IMG/VR virus record: IMGVR_UViG_3300044846_005229
Coordinates: 1 to 64,000 of that record
Strand: one strand, 5' to 3'
Length of the DNA: 64,000 bases
Source of the DNA: a virus
The translations under genes and the position numbers were made by a program. Each line of letters begins with the position of its first letter. Position 1 is the stretch's first letter. The notes under the pieces are model-generated. The model was not told where the DNA came from. It worked only from the letters and a program-made list of their open reading frames with translations, and made no database searches. Below are positions 8,865-16,623 of this stretch, one piece after another.

Positions 8865-9557
8865 CTACGTCAACCCTGGTCCTGCCCCTTGCTCCCCAGA
8901 TGGGGTACATTTATTTCGATTATTTTGGGCCATCTGCGTCTCAGACTGCTCAGGTTTAGGGTTCTTTGGCATTTCTTCTTGGGAGTCTACCTTTGGTTGT
9001 GCTGTGGGCACTTTAGAGTCTTCCCTTGGCTTCCTTGGTGGCCATACCTTGCCAGTAGTCAACCCCTGTGGTGGTTCTTCAAATGAACGCAAACCCTTTA
9101 ATTGCAGAGATCTAGGGCCAGGTTGTGGATTTTCGCTAGGGGTAGCTAAAGGCGGCAATTTACCGGACTCATTTTCTTTTAGTTTGCCTTGACTACCTTT
9201 TTGTTTCCCTGGCTTATTATCAATATCCATGGTTGATAAACCTTGGGCTCTGGTAGTTTTGTTTTCTTTGGGGGTTTCCCCACCGGTACTGCCCTTATCG
9301 AATTGCCTATCCCATGCACCGGACTCCAACATCTTAGAAACCCTATTTGCAGATTCCTGGGAGAATCCAATTGATTGTAAGGCCTCAGCATAGTCGCCCC
9401 TTTTGCAAGCAGATAATGAAATCGCAATTGCTTGCTTAGGATTTTCTACCACTGGGCCAGCCTTGCCAGCTTTGCCAAAACCAGAATGAAGTTTGCCAGC
9501 TTTGAACCGGCGCATTTCATCCCTGACGCAATTTTTATCGTCTGGATTGACTGGCAT
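8865..9557 (-). CDS. DUF6496-like protein with long disordered tail
   Basis: Product of 230 residues. Residues ~10-55 ([20 protein letters not shown], then [13 protein letters not shown]) fit the short basic DUF6496 pattern found in phage and bacterial small proteins. Residues ~85-230 are low-complexity and rich in Pro, Lys, Gln and Ser, so probably disordered. A GGGTAAAA motif ends 23 nt upstream of the start, inside the end of the upstream coding region. Function is unknown; late expression is inferred from the motif and the adjacent endolysin gene. Confidence 0.6.
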   Translation of the reverse strand: MPVNPDDKNCVRDEMRRFKAGKLHSGFGKAGKAGPVVENPKQAIAISLSACKRGDYAEALQSIGFSQESANRVSKMLESGAWDRQFDKGSTGGETPKENKTTRAQGLSTMDIDNKPGKQKGSQGKLKENESGKLPPLATPSENPQPGPRSLQLKGLRSFEEPPQGLTTGKVWPPRKPREDSKVPTAQPKVDSQEEMPKNPKPEQSETQMAQNNRNKCTPSGEQGAGPGLT

Positions 9558-9563
9558 TTTTAA

Positions 9564-9773
9564 CTACCGAATTTCCAAAATTTTACCCTCTAGTTCCTCT
9601 ATGTAGTCTAATAGGGCCGTGGTCTGAGCCGATAGCTTTATTAGTAGACAAGAACTTTCAACAAGGTATTCTTCCAGCTCTTGTCTGGATAGAAGATTAA
9701 TTTTTTCCCTAATTTTGAAAGGAATTAGTTCCTTTTCTAGGGGTAATTCAATTTGTGGCCTTTGGAAGTCCAT
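9564..9773 (-). CDS. nblA: NblA/Ycf18-like small protein
   Basis: Product of 69 residues, all helical. The pattern ELPLEKELIPFKIREKI, LSRQELEEYLVE, then a hydrophobic helix ending in LLDYI, lines up with NblA: a short EL-LE-EF helix, the LSxEELxExL turn, and a C-terminal helix. NblA proteins target phycobilisomes for proteolysis, and freshwater cyanophages are known to carry them. The gene overlaps the 3' end of the sigma-factor gene by 26 nt, so the two are co-transcribed. Other two-helix proteins could look similar, so the name is tentative. Confidence 0.45.
   Translation of the reverse strand: MDFQRPQIELPLEKELIPFKIREKINLLSRQELEEYLVESSCLLIKLSAQTTALLDYIEELEGKILEIR
9581..9588 (-). promoter_or_regulatory. 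GGGTAAAA motif, candidate late promoter
   Basis: Minus-strand GGGTAAAA ends 23 nt before the ATG at 9557. It is embedded in the last codons of the upstream gene. Confidence 0.55.
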
Positions 9774-10428
9774 GGGCTATTTGTTTAAGGGATTGAAATT
9801 TTTCTGATGCCCAGTGGTGTTGGTCTTCCCCCATGACTGCCTCACTGATGTAATCAACCATGAGATCCATCTCTTCGTCTGACAATACACTGAAAGCTTC
9901 AGCTAGATCATCTGATAAGAGCAGCGTCCGAGCCTCATCTGGGCTATAAACAAAGTCGGTATCTACCCAGTCTTCAGGTTGAGAGTCATAGGAGATGTGG
10001 TAGTTGTTTTCTGATAGTTGGCATTCCAGGACTCTAGCCTCGTCAATGTTTAACTTTTTGGCTATGTCGGTGTAGCTCATGTTTTCCTGTAAAAGCCCTA
10101 GGACCTCATTGCGATACTTGGCGATCCATCGGGGGGTTTTCACAAGCCTGGAATAATCTCGAAGAGCATGTTGGATGTATCCTCGGGCATTTTTCCAGGC
10201 GTAGGTGCTGAATTTAACGTGTTTGTCAGGGTCAAACCTGGTAGCAGCTACGCAAAGAGCAAAGTTTGCTATGGACTCTAGATCCTCCCTAGTGAGAGAA
10301 CCTGTATTGCCACCTGTTAAACACTTGGCTCCAAAAGCTAATCGACCAGCAATCCAGCTATGCTCTTCGACTAGTTTCTTTTGGTCTCTGGATAGTCCAG
10401 GGTACGATTTGTACCTCTTTTTTGTCAT
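9748..10428 (-). CDS. Phage sigma factor 1 (sigma-70 family)
   Basis: Product of 226 residues. Residues ~40-110 resemble sigma region 2: LTREDLESIANFALCVAATR, FDPDKHVKFSTYAWKNARGY and IQHALRDYSRLVKTPR, which combine the core-binding and -10 recognition helices. A region-3-like helix-turn-helix follows (MSYTDIAKKLNIDEARVL). I see no clear region 4, so it may recognise a single-element promoter, as T4 gp55 does. It starts 4 nt downstream of nrdA and overlaps the NblA-like gene at its 3' end. It is a candidate reader of the GGGTAAAA motif. Confidence 0.8.
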   Translation of the reverse strand: MTKKRYKSYPGLSRDQKKLVEEHSWIAGRLAFGAKCLTGGNTGSLTREDLESIANFALCVAATRFDPDKHVKFSTYAWKNARGYIQHALRDYSRLVKTPRWIAKYRNEVLGLLQENMSYTDIAKKLNIDEARVLECQLSENNYHISYDSQPEDWVDTDFVYSPDEARTLLLSDDLAEAFSVLSDEEMDLMVDYISEAVMGEDQHHWASEKFQSLKQIAHGLPKATN

Positions 10429-10431
10429 GGG

Positions 10432-12372
10432 TTAAGCCTCGCAAGCTGTGCAATCTGTGTATTCTGGGGTGGTTTCTGTGGGCAGATTAAACTTTAAGAC
10501 ACTGTTTTCTTCTTTGTACTGCATGTACTCGGTATAGCCCCCGATGTGCTTATCGTAAAGCCATAATTGAGGGACGGTTTTCCAGTCGTGGTTCCAGTAA
10601 CCCTTGTCAATAGCCTCTTGTTTGTCCATCTCTTTATAAGTAATACCACAGCGGTAGAGTTCTTGTTTCAGGCTGTCGCACCAAGGGCACCCTTCCTTGG
10701 TAACGATGAGAGCTGGGGCTTTCTTTTTCTTCGTTAGAAGAGAACTCGACTTAAGGTAATAAAGAGATTTGAGACCCATTTTCCAAGCAGACAGGTGAAG
10801 ACGCATAATATAATCTGCATCAGCTTCGGGGTCAACAAACAGGTTTAGGGATTGCCCTTGGCAAATAAAGGGTTGACGATCAGCGGCTTGTTTCACAAGC
10901 TCAAACTGATCAACTTCCCGAGCTGTCTTAAACACCTCTTTTTCCTTGTCCGTCAAGCAAGCAAGTCCTTGAACACTGCCCCTGGCTTCCAGAATCTCGT
11001 CCCACACTTCTGGCCCAACCCCTTTTTTACAAAGTAGGCTCTCAAGAATAGGGTTCTTCCGAACATATGAACCTTTGGCTTGCTTCGCTACGAAATAGTT
11101 CGAGGCAATGGGTTCAATTCCTTCCGACCCCGCTCCGCAAATAACACTATTTGTTTTTGTTGGAGCAACGGCTAACAAATGTGTATGGCGCTTCCCACTA
11201 CCGACACACCACTCAGGTTCCCCCAGCTTGACTGCCAGCTCCCTTGAAGCAGTTTCGGCCTCTTGGAGGATCCATTTGTGAACCTGGGTATTAAGTTCCC
11301 TGGCTTCTTGGGACTTAAAGGGTAAGCCTCTTTTCTGATAGAGGGTATGCAGGCCCATGACCCCTAAGCCCAATGCACGAGACTTCTCAGCGAAACGGAC
11401 CGAACGGCCCATCCCCACTTTGTCCTTAGCCTTGCGAATGAACTCGGAAACAACGGATTCTAGAAGGTGGACAGCAATCTGAGGCACTGAGCGGCCAGAA
11501 ACAGGGGAGCGCCAATCCTTAAACTCGTCGTATTTCGATAAGTTAAGAGAGGAAAGGACACAAACAAAGGAATGGTTTTCGTCGGTATGAAGAAACACTT
11601 CGGAACACAAATTACTCGTCTTCACTGTCAGCCCTCTCTCAACGTAACAGGCAGGGTTCTGATTGTTGGCGTTGTCAATGAAGATAAGGTAAGGGCTACC
11701 TGAAATCATTCTTGTCTTGAGTACCTCTCCAAAAAGCTCTTGTTTTTCCTTGTTACCTGCGATCATGGATTCTATCCATTCGTCTGTGATCGTTAGGGCT
11801 ATGTTACTGTCAATTTTTTGACGAGAGTCCCCGTTAGCATGATCTTTTGCTCTAAGGATTTCTGGCACGTCGGGGTGTGATATGGGCAGATACATCGCAA
11901 AGGATCCGCGACGAACACCCCCTTGGGAGACAACTGAAGCGCATAAGTCGTATTGCCTAGCCCAAGGGACTATGCCTGTAGACTTTCCACCGCCAGAAAT
12001 TGGAGTTCCTGCGGGCCTCACATCCCCAAAGTACACACCAACTCCTCCACCATTCTTACTCAAAGAAGCCACCTCCTTTAGATGGGAATAGATCGAGGAT
12101 ATACTATCGGTAAGATGTATAGAAAAACAACTTATAGGTTGCCCACGATTGGTACCAAAGTTGGAACAAACTGGACTTGCAGGTCCGATAAAACCATTCC
12201 ACAAACAGTGAAAGAGATCTTCTTCTAGGGTCGGATCTTGATTGAGTTTGGCTGCTGTTGAGGACAATCTCGTCATCATATCACGAGGTGTCTCACCAGG
12301 TAGTAAGTACCCTGCAGACAATGTGTGCAAAGCCTCTTCAGACATCCATTCGGGGTGAGGTGTATTGGTCAT
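10432..12372 (-). CDS. nrdA: Ribonucleotide reductase class I alpha subunit with inserted glutaredoxin domain
   Basis: Product of 646 residues that reduces ribonucleotides to deoxyribonucleotides with NrdB. It lacks the N-terminal ATP cone. Catalytic features are visible: first active Cys in PISCFSI, the N-x-C-x-E motif in TSNLCSEVFL, the second Cys in SFVCVLSSLNL, the radical-path YY in LKSLYYLKSSS, and the C-terminal DCTACEA redox tail. Between the barrel and the tail (about residues 555-630) lies a complete glutaredoxin fold: CPWC active site, the cis-Pro loop TVPQLW, and the GGYTEY motif. Enzyme and reductant are thus on one chain. Its start overlaps the stop of the homing endonuclease gene by 4 nt. 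Confidence 0.9.
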   Translation of the reverse strand: MTNTPHPEWMSEEALHTLSAGYLLPGETPRDMMTRLSSTAAKLNQDPTLEEDLFHCLWNGFIGPASPVCSNFGTNRGQPISCFSIHLTDSISSIYSHLKEVASLSKNGGGVGVYFGDVRPAGTPISGGGKSTGIVPWARQYDLCASVVSQGGVRRGSFAMYLPISHPDVPEILRAKDHANGDSRQKIDSNIALTITDEWIESMIAGNKEKQELFGEVLKTRMISGSPYLIFIDNANNQNPACYVERGLTVKTSNLCSEVFLHTDENHSFVCVLSSLNLSKYDEFKDWRSPVSGRSVPQIAVHLLESVVSEFIRKAKDKVGMGRSVRFAEKSRALGLGVMGLHTLYQKRGLPFKSQEARELNTQVHKWILQEAETASRELAVKLGEPEWCVGSGKRHTHLLAVAPTKTNSVICGAGSEGIEPIASNYFVAKQAKGSYVRKNPILESLLCKKGVGPEVWDEILEARGSVQGLACLTDKEKEVFKTAREVDQFELVKQAADRQPFICQGQSLNLFVDPEADADYIMRLHLSAWKMGLKSLYYLKSSSLLTKKKKAPALIVTKEGCPWCDSLKQELYRCGITYKEMDKQEAIDKGYWNHDWKTVPQLWLYDKHIGGYTEYMQYKEENSVLKFNLPTETTPEYTDCTACEA

Positions 12373-13130
12373 TTTATTGAGTTCAGGAAAGTTGTCAAGG
12401 CTTGTAAGCTAGTTAGATTTAAATTTAACTCTGAATTGCAGGCCTTAGGCCCAACTATTCTACCATTTGGACTTTTTCTGTTTTTGTTAAGACTCCACCA
12501 CTCACGAATCCTACCGGAGTTGTCCGAAACGATAGCATAGTTGGGGTACCTTTTGCGAAGGAGTTCTTCAGACTCTTTTTTACCTTTTTTGTACTGGTTC
12601 CCCATTCTAGATAAAGACATTTTACGCTTGGCTTCGTCTGAAGCTTGTTTACCTTTTCTAGATTCTGACATTTTGCTCCTAGCTTCTGAGCTGTGTGTCC
12701 TGCCAAAAGAGGGATGGTCCTTCCCTCTACGCCCGTACATGGGATTTTTTTCCCCTTTATTATCAAACCCCATCTCTTTTAGAGCCTTTTTAACCCCCTC
12801 GGAGATAGCTAGTCTTTCTTTCTCTGTTCTAGGTCTACCCTTGTTATAGGCTTTAAGCCCAGTGGTGTCAAACTTGGTAGAAGTTTGGCAGGATCTGTTG
12901 ACGAACTCAGGGTTAGAAACAACTTCAAACACGTTCTGCCATTGTATTTCTGCTTTAGTTGCTGCTTCAGGTGAGTTAAATATTCCTAAAATAATCCTAG
13001 AGTCAGGGTTGAAAGTTTTATCAGAGAAGGACCCTAAATACTGGTCATAAAGGTCGTTAGTGCTGTGTTTTCCTATGTAATTTCGGCCATTATGGCTACC
13101 CTCATAGCTCAGATAAACTAAATGCCACAT
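12369..13130 (-). CDS. Free-standing GIY-YIG homing endonuclease with NUMOD3 repeats
   Basis: Product of 253 residues. The N-terminus has the GIY-YIG core as HLVYLSYEG followed by NYIGKHS, then LYDQYLGS as in SegE-like phage endonucleases. Residues ~120-190 hold NUMOD3-type DNA-binding repeats (KNPMYGRRGKDHPSFGRTHS, SKMSESRKGK, RKMSLSRMGN). It lies exactly between nrdB and nrdA, overlapping their ends by 1 and 4 nt, which matches mobile endonucleases known between nrdA and nrdB in T-even phages. It would cut related genomes lacking the insertion. It appears intact. Confidence 0.85.
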   Translation of the reverse strand: MWHLVYLSYEGSHNGRNYIGKHSTNDLYDQYLGSFSDKTFNPDSRIILGIFNSPEAATKAEIQWQNVFEVVSNPEFVNRSCQTSTKFDTTGLKAYNKGRPRTEKERLAISEGVKKALKEMGFDNKGEKNPMYGRRGKDHPSFGRTHSSEARSKMSESRKGKQASDEAKRKMSLSRMGNQYKKGKKESEELLRKRYPNYAIVSDNSGRIREWWSLNKNRKSPNGRIVGPKACNSELNLNLTSLQALTTFLNSIK

Positions 13131-14107
13131 TAGATTAGCTCCAAATCCAGTGTTTTTAGATTTACCATGGAGTAGTCCTGTAGGGGTTTGGCCACATAGG
13201 AATCTCCTGACTTGGACTGACTAAAGAAATCATTATTGGTGGCCCCAGCGGCGATAGGCTCGAACCACTTTCTTATTACATTGGCTCTTTCTTTATTGAA
13301 GTCTAACTTTTGTTCTAATCCCAGTGCCCGGAGGCGATTATTGGCCCGGAAAAGAATGTATTGTCTTAGGTTTTCTGGGTCAATGGTATCAAGGTGGCGG
13401 TCATCAAAGATTGTCTCAATGAAGGCAAATTCGTTCTTGATGACAGCCTCAAAGCCCTTGAAGATGTTATCCGCCTCTTCTTCAGTCAAGGGGTCTTCTT
13501 TTATAAGGGCCTTGAAAAGCTCAATGCCTGTGTCACTATGCTGTTGCTCGTCGTTAATTGACCAGGAGATCAGTTGAGAAAGTCCTCTGTATTTCCCCTG
13601 GAGATTAAGAGAAAGCAATACAGAAAAGCTGCTAAATAATGAAACCCCCTCACCTGCACCACTGAAGATAGCAAGGGATTCTTTAATGTTACGGTCTTCT
13701 AAGAAAAAACTAATCTTCTTTTGGGCAACAGGGTCGCCAAGAAAGGCTTCGAACTCATCTAGGCCAAGTGTGTCTGACAGGAGATTATATGCGTGGGCAT
13801 GGACCACTTCCGATAGGGAAAACATTCTTGCTGCTGCTGCAATCTCATGTTTAGGAAACCAGTCTGGGATCTTGGACCAGTATTCCCCGATGTGCGTCTC
13901 AAGAATGGTGAACCCCCTTAGGATTCCCCCAACAATTTCTCTCTCATCTTGAGAGGCGCTCTGCCAATCCCGGATATCACTTTCGAGTGGAACTTCCTCG
14001 GGGCGCCACACGGATCCAAGTGCTTTCTGATATTGCTCGAAGAAGTAAGGAAACTCGAAGGTTCCGTTAATTTTGTAGGGTTCTCTGTATTCTCTGATGC
14101 TAGGCAT
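13130..14107 (-). CDS. nrdB: Ribonucleotide reductase class I beta subunit
   Basis: Product of 325 residues. The diiron ligands can be picked out: Glu in TILETHIGEYW, Glu and His in SEVVHAHAY, Glu in AGEGVSLF, and Glu and His in NDEQQHSD. A tyrosine sits seven residues after the second Glu, the right spacing for the radical Tyr. It supplies the radical to NrdA. The gene runs nrdB, endonuclease, nrdA in one unit; its stop codon overlaps the endonuclease start as TAATG. The length is ordinary for cyanophage NrdB. Confidence 0.9.
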   Translation of the reverse strand: MPSIREYREPYKINGTFEFPYFFEQYQKALGSVWRPEEVPLESDIRDWQSASQDEREIVGGILRGFTILETHIGEYWSKIPDWFPKHEIAAAARMFSLSEVVHAHAYNLLSDTLGLDEFEAFLGDPVAQKKISFFLEDRNIKESLAIFSGAGEGVSLFSSFSVLLSLNLQGKYRGLSQLISWSINDEQQHSDTGIELFKALIKEDPLTEEEADNIFKGFEAVIKNEFAFIETIFDDRHLDTIDPENLRQYILFRANNRLRALGLEQKLDFNKERANVIRKWFEPIAAGATNNDFFSQSKSGDSYVAKPLQDYSMVNLKTLDLELI

Positions 14108-14173
14108 TGTGCTATGCTGTCATTTGGTCATGGAAATTGTTTGGTATTTGTTTGTTTTAAGGATAGTCAACTG

Positions 14174-14395
14174 TTAGTTGCTATAACCTTCGAGTTTGGC
14201 ATACTTGGCCATCCGATCATTTTCTTTTACTGTCGCTTCGGTAAGCTCAATTTGAGCTTTTTGAAGCTGTTCGATGATTTGTTTGTTTTTCTTGTACTCC
14301 CCATACATAGCAATTCTACCGAGGATGTAAATCAGCGATAAATTACCGAGGACACTCCCTAACGCTACTGCCAGGGTCATTGTTAAGAACGTCAT
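14174..14395 (-). CDS. Small single-pass membrane protein
   Basis: Product of 73 residues. One N-terminal transmembrane segment (about residues 5-27, TMTLAVALGSVLGNLSLIYI) is followed by a charged helix that may form a coiled coil. It overlaps the 3' end of the upstream gene by 53 nt; a slightly later start is possible. No function can be assigned. It lies upstream of nrdB in the same direction. Confidence 0.5.
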   Translation of the reverse strand: MTFLTMTLAVALGSVLGNLSLIYILGRIAMYGEYKKNKQIIEQLQKAQIELTEATVKENDRMAKYAKLEGYSN

Positions 14396-14582
14396 TTCTT
14401 CCGATAGAGAAATTTGTTGTGATTTTTACTTGTGGATTAGGAAACGTCCAGCAATCCCCATTACCGTCTAAAAAGACTACCCAGAGGAGATCATGTTCCT
14501 GTGAGTAGTCAATAAGGAAGTGAGCCCAACCCTTACCTTTAGGTGTTTCCATAGGCAACGCAGGGTTAAGTTGTAAAATCAC
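14343..14582 (-). CDS. Conserved small phage protein
   Basis: Product of 79 residues from a GTG that overlaps the previous stop by 4 nt (GTGA). The core, HFLIDYSQEHDLLWVVFLDG followed by DCWTFPNPQVK, is of a kind I recall from other cyanophages, where it has no assigned function. It sits in the hli gene cluster. The last ~17 residues overlap the next gene and may not be selected. Confidence 0.6.
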   Translation of the reverse strand: MILQLNPALPMETPKGKGWAHFLIDYSQEHDLLWVVFLDGNGDCWTFPNPQVKITTNFSIGRNDVLNNDPGSSVRECPR

Positions 14583-14725
14583 TTACCTTGCCCGCGATAT
14601 TTCTTTTTAGGGTTTGGGTTAGCAGAGGTTGCAGAGAATTTCGTTCTTTTTGAGTTTCCCTGGTATGTCTTCTTTTCAGAGGGGACGATTTCCCGTTGAT
14701 TGGTTAGTGATTTGACTTTTGCCAT
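14579..14725 (-). CDS. 48-residue basic protein
   Basis: A short gene of 48 residues ending KKKYRGQGK. It is basic and low in complexity, rich in Lys, Ser and Asn. Its ATG is at 14725 and its stop overlaps the next start by 4 nt, which supports translation. The Lys-rich tail suggests nucleic-acid contact, but nothing more can be said. Confidence 0.55.
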   Translation of the reverse strand: MAKVKSLTNQREIVPSEKKTYQGNSKRTKFSATSANPNPKKKYRGQGK

Positions 14726-14769
14726 TTTGAGTTGGTATTAGTTTGATTTGGTATGCGTCTAGGTGGAAA

Positions 14770-14973
14770 TCACCAAATACCGGGAATAATTTGCCCAGTA
14801 ACAGCATAAGAGCCAAGAGCTGCGATAATTCCAATCATAGCCAATCTCCCATTTAGGGCTTCACCGGCCTTATCCCACGCAACCATTGGCCTATAGCCTT
14901 CATCAACTAGGGTCATTTCGGGTTCGATGGCAAAATGGTTAAGGACACCTTGGTCGTCTTTTGTGGTTGTCAT
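14770..14973 (-). CDS. hli: High-light-inducible protein
   Basis: Product of 67 residues with the Hli/chlorophyll-binding helix ALNGRLAMIGIIAALGSYAV followed by TGQIIPGI. The ExxNGRxAM chlorophyll-binding signature is present. Cyanophages carry hli to protect the host photosystems during infection. It acts in the thylakoid membrane. A strong sigma-70-type promoter lies 49-76 nt upstream, so early expression by the host polymerase is likely. It is the clearest marker that this is a cyanophage. Confidence 0.92.
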   Translation of the reverse strand: MTTTKDDQGVLNHFAIEPEMTLVDEGYRPMVAWDKAGEALNGRLAMIGIIAALGSYAVTGQIIPGIW

Positions 14974-14985
14974 TGTTGGTTGGTT

Positions 14986-15001
14986 AGTCAGTCAGTCAGT
15001 C
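14986..15001. repeat. AGTC tetranucleotide repeat in the hli leader
   Basis: Four tandem AGTC units, with a further partial copy after a short interruption and a GGTT doublet beside it. They lie between the hli promoter and the hli start, so within the probable 5' untranslated leader. Confidence 0.6.
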
Positions 15002-15021
15002 ACTTAGTCAGTAACACTGCC

Positions 15022-15049
15022 ATTATAGCAAGTCCTTAATGAAAGTCAA
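15022..15049 (-). promoter_or_regulatory. Sigma-70-type promoter upstream of hli
   Basis: Minus strand: TTGACT (15044-15049), 16 nt, TATAAT (15022-15027). The -10 box is perfect. The flanks (TTGACTTTC and CTTGCTATAATGG) recur nearly unchanged at two other sites (23480-23507, 34281-34308). The -35 box overlaps the end of the gene at 15036. Confidence 0.75.
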
Positions 15050-15221
15050 CGGGTGGGTTGCTCTCGGGCGTGCTATCTTCAAGTTGGGCACGTTTCTTGA
15101 GGGCCTTCATTCTCTTATGTTCCTGCAACCATTTGGCAAAATAAGACAGCTCCCCTTCTGTATAGAGGGAAGGGTTCTTTAAGGCTCTCTTTACTAGTTT
15201 TGTTTTTTTTTTTTTAGTCAT
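15036..15221 (-). CDS. Conserved small basic cyanophage protein
   Basis: Product of 61 residues. It begins MTKKKKTKLVKRALKNP and has a central helix (YTEGELSYFAKWLQEHKRM) of a type common in cyanophage small proteins. It overlaps the speD stop by 4 nt, so is co-transcribed with it. The acidic, Pro-containing C-terminus may be disordered. Function unknown. Confidence 0.6.
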   Translation of the reverse strand: MTKKKKTKLVKRALKNPSLYTEGELSYFAKWLQEHKRMKALKKRAQLEDSTPESNPPVDFH

Positions 15222-15544
15222 CGTGATAGTTCCTGTAATCTAATTTCTATGGGCTTGAAGTAATCAATGAGAATTTGCATCCCTGACTTAGGATCCATAC
15301 TGCCGCAAGTATAGCAATCTAGCGCCACAGAACCCATTTCAGGGAAAGTGTGACAAGATATATGGCTTTCAGCCAATGCGTACACTATGGTAACACCTTG
15401 GGGTGTGAATTTATGGGAAAATTTATTTAAGACCGTGGCACCCATCGTAGCTACGGCTTTATCAAAAGCCAACTGAATGGCTAGTATGTTGTCCAAACGG
15501 GAAAATGAAATCCCGTACAAAGAGCAAATAACATGTGTTCCCAA
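15218..15544 (-). CDS. speD: S-adenosylmethionine decarboxylase proenzyme
   Basis: Product of 108 residues, the short prokaryotic class. The self-processing site is in ALAESHISCHTFPEMG, with cleavage expected between Glu and Ser to give the pyruvoyl group. The VALDCYTCG segment holds the conserved cysteine. The enzyme makes decarboxylated SAM for polyamine synthesis; cyanophages are known to carry it as an auxiliary gene. The gene lies one nucleotide after the stop of the thioredoxin-like gene and overlaps the next gene by 4 nt. Confidence 0.88.
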   Translation of the reverse strand: MGTHVICSLYGISFSRLDNILAIQLAFDKAVATMGATVLNKFSHKFTPQGVTIVYALAESHISCHTFPEMGSVALDCYTCGSMDPKSGMQILIDYFKPIEIRLQELSR

Positions 15545-15545
15545 T

Positions 15546-15884
15546 TCACGGTACCTCCTTTGCCGCTAAAATTTGTTTGACCTTTTCACGAAATTCAGAT
15601 AAAGTAGCAGCACCAACATGGTGCCCAAGGAATTTGCCATTACTCCTTAGAAATACATAAACTGGCAGGTCTATGGTATAATCTGCATTGATTGCATGTC
15701 TCTCTAGGCACTGGTAGACTCTAATTTTTGTTAGGTCGTTTCCATGACTGATAATGTCATCTAAGTCCGTTTCCTGATAAGCAATCTCTGGAAAGCCCTC
15801 GATAACAGACTTATCATGTCTGCTCATATGCTTGCAAATTTCGCAGTTTTTATCAAAAACTTTAGTGGCAATAACTGTGGTCAT
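15546..15884 (-). CDS. Thioredoxin-like protein
   Basis: Product of 112 residues. An N-terminal strand leads to a CEIC active-site pair (residues ~14-17, KNCEICKHM), and the later LPVYVFL strand carries the proline expected in a thioredoxin fold. A C-terminal helix follows. This resembles small cyanophage thioredoxins. It could reduce the phage ribonucleotide reductase or a regulator, although NrdA already has its own glutaredoxin domain. Confidence 0.65.
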   Translation of the reverse strand: MTTVIATKVFDKNCEICKHMSRHDKSVIEGFPEIAYQETDLDDIISHGNDLTKIRVYQCLERHAINADYTIDLPVYVFLRSNGKFLGHHVGAATLSEFREKVKQILAAKEVP

Positions 15885-15916
15885 TATCCCAAGGGGGTTT
15901 GTAGGATTTAAGGTAA

Positions 15917-15924
15917 ATTTACCC
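15917..15924 (-). promoter_or_regulatory. GGGTAAAT motif, poorly spaced copy
   Basis: Minus-strand GGGTAAAT lies 32 nt before the start at 15884, outside the usual 21-27 nt window. It is part of a palindrome GGTAAATTTACC. It may not be functional. Confidence 0.25.
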
Positions 15925-15926
15925 TA

Positions 15927-16502
15927 TCATCGAAAAAGATCGATAAGCTCAGGGTGCTTCTTCCGGAAAGATGTCGTGAACCTGGCCACGCAGCTACTTA
16001 CCGCTTGTTTGGTTACTCCAAACTCCTTTGCGATTTCGGATTGGGTCAACTTGGTGTGATTAAATAGGCCATACTTCGAGCAAATGATTTTGAACCCTTG
16101 CGTATCGGGTCCGCCGTAACGATCCAATAAAATTTTCTTAATTTGTGGAACATCGATTTTAGGGTTTATTTCACCCTCGTAGCCGACATCAACTTCATCA
16201 ATACTTTCTGTGTACTTAGGGTGCTTGTTTTCTTTCCTAGCAGCCCCCTGGATGGCCTCACGGACCTTCCAAAACATCCAAGTCTTGGGAACTACATTAC
16301 GGCTCAAATCAAAGGTTCTGATGCCATTGACGATGCCGATTCTCCCCTCTTGGACAAGGTCTTTCTCCATGTGTTTGGGCACCATGAATAAATACATATT
16401 CACAAGTTTGTGAACCAATGGTGTGAATTGAACGATAGTTTCCTCAATGGACTTCTCATCACCATTTACGGCTTTGCGGAAGGTTTCAATTGTGTAATCC
16501 AT
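15927..16502 (-). CDS. Phage sigma factor 2 (sigma-70 family)
   Basis: Product of 191 residues. Region 2 spans residues ~25-95 (FTPLVHKLVNMYLFMVPKH, DLVQEGRIGIVNGIRTFDLS, then KTWMFWKVREAIQGAARKE). A region-4 helix-turn-helix is near the C-terminus (LTQSEIAKEFGVTKQAVSSC). It is compact and lacks region 1. Since a second sigma factor is encoded at 9748-10428, the phage may switch promoters in two steps. The start is preceded by a purine run (AGAGAGAG). Confidence 0.8.
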   Translation of the reverse strand: MDYTIETFRKAVNGDEKSIEETIVQFTPLVHKLVNMYLFMVPKHMEKDLVQEGRIGIVNGIRTFDLSRNVVPKTWMFWKVREAIQGAARKENKHPKYTESIDEVDVGYEGEINPKIDVPQIKKILLDRYGGPDTQGFKIICSKYGLFNHTKLTQSEIAKEFGVTKQAVSSCVARFTTSFRKKHPELIDLFR

Positions 16503-16623
16503 TTTTCTCTCTCTTTGCTTGGTGTTTGGTCTTTTAGTGTCAATTTAGGGCATAGGTTAAACCCCTAGAGTCCTCCTGCCCAGCAATCAAATCAAGCTGA
16601 TCCTTGAATAACTGCGTTTAATT

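Noticed and set aside
14120-14170. TTGACT upstream of nrdB as a promoter
   Set aside because: A -35-like box is present but no acceptable -10 box follows at 16-18 nt.
16503-16623. Gap between sigma factor 2 and the 73-residue gene
   Set aside because: It contains AGGAGG and TTGACA strings but no matching start or -10 box; nothing supported.
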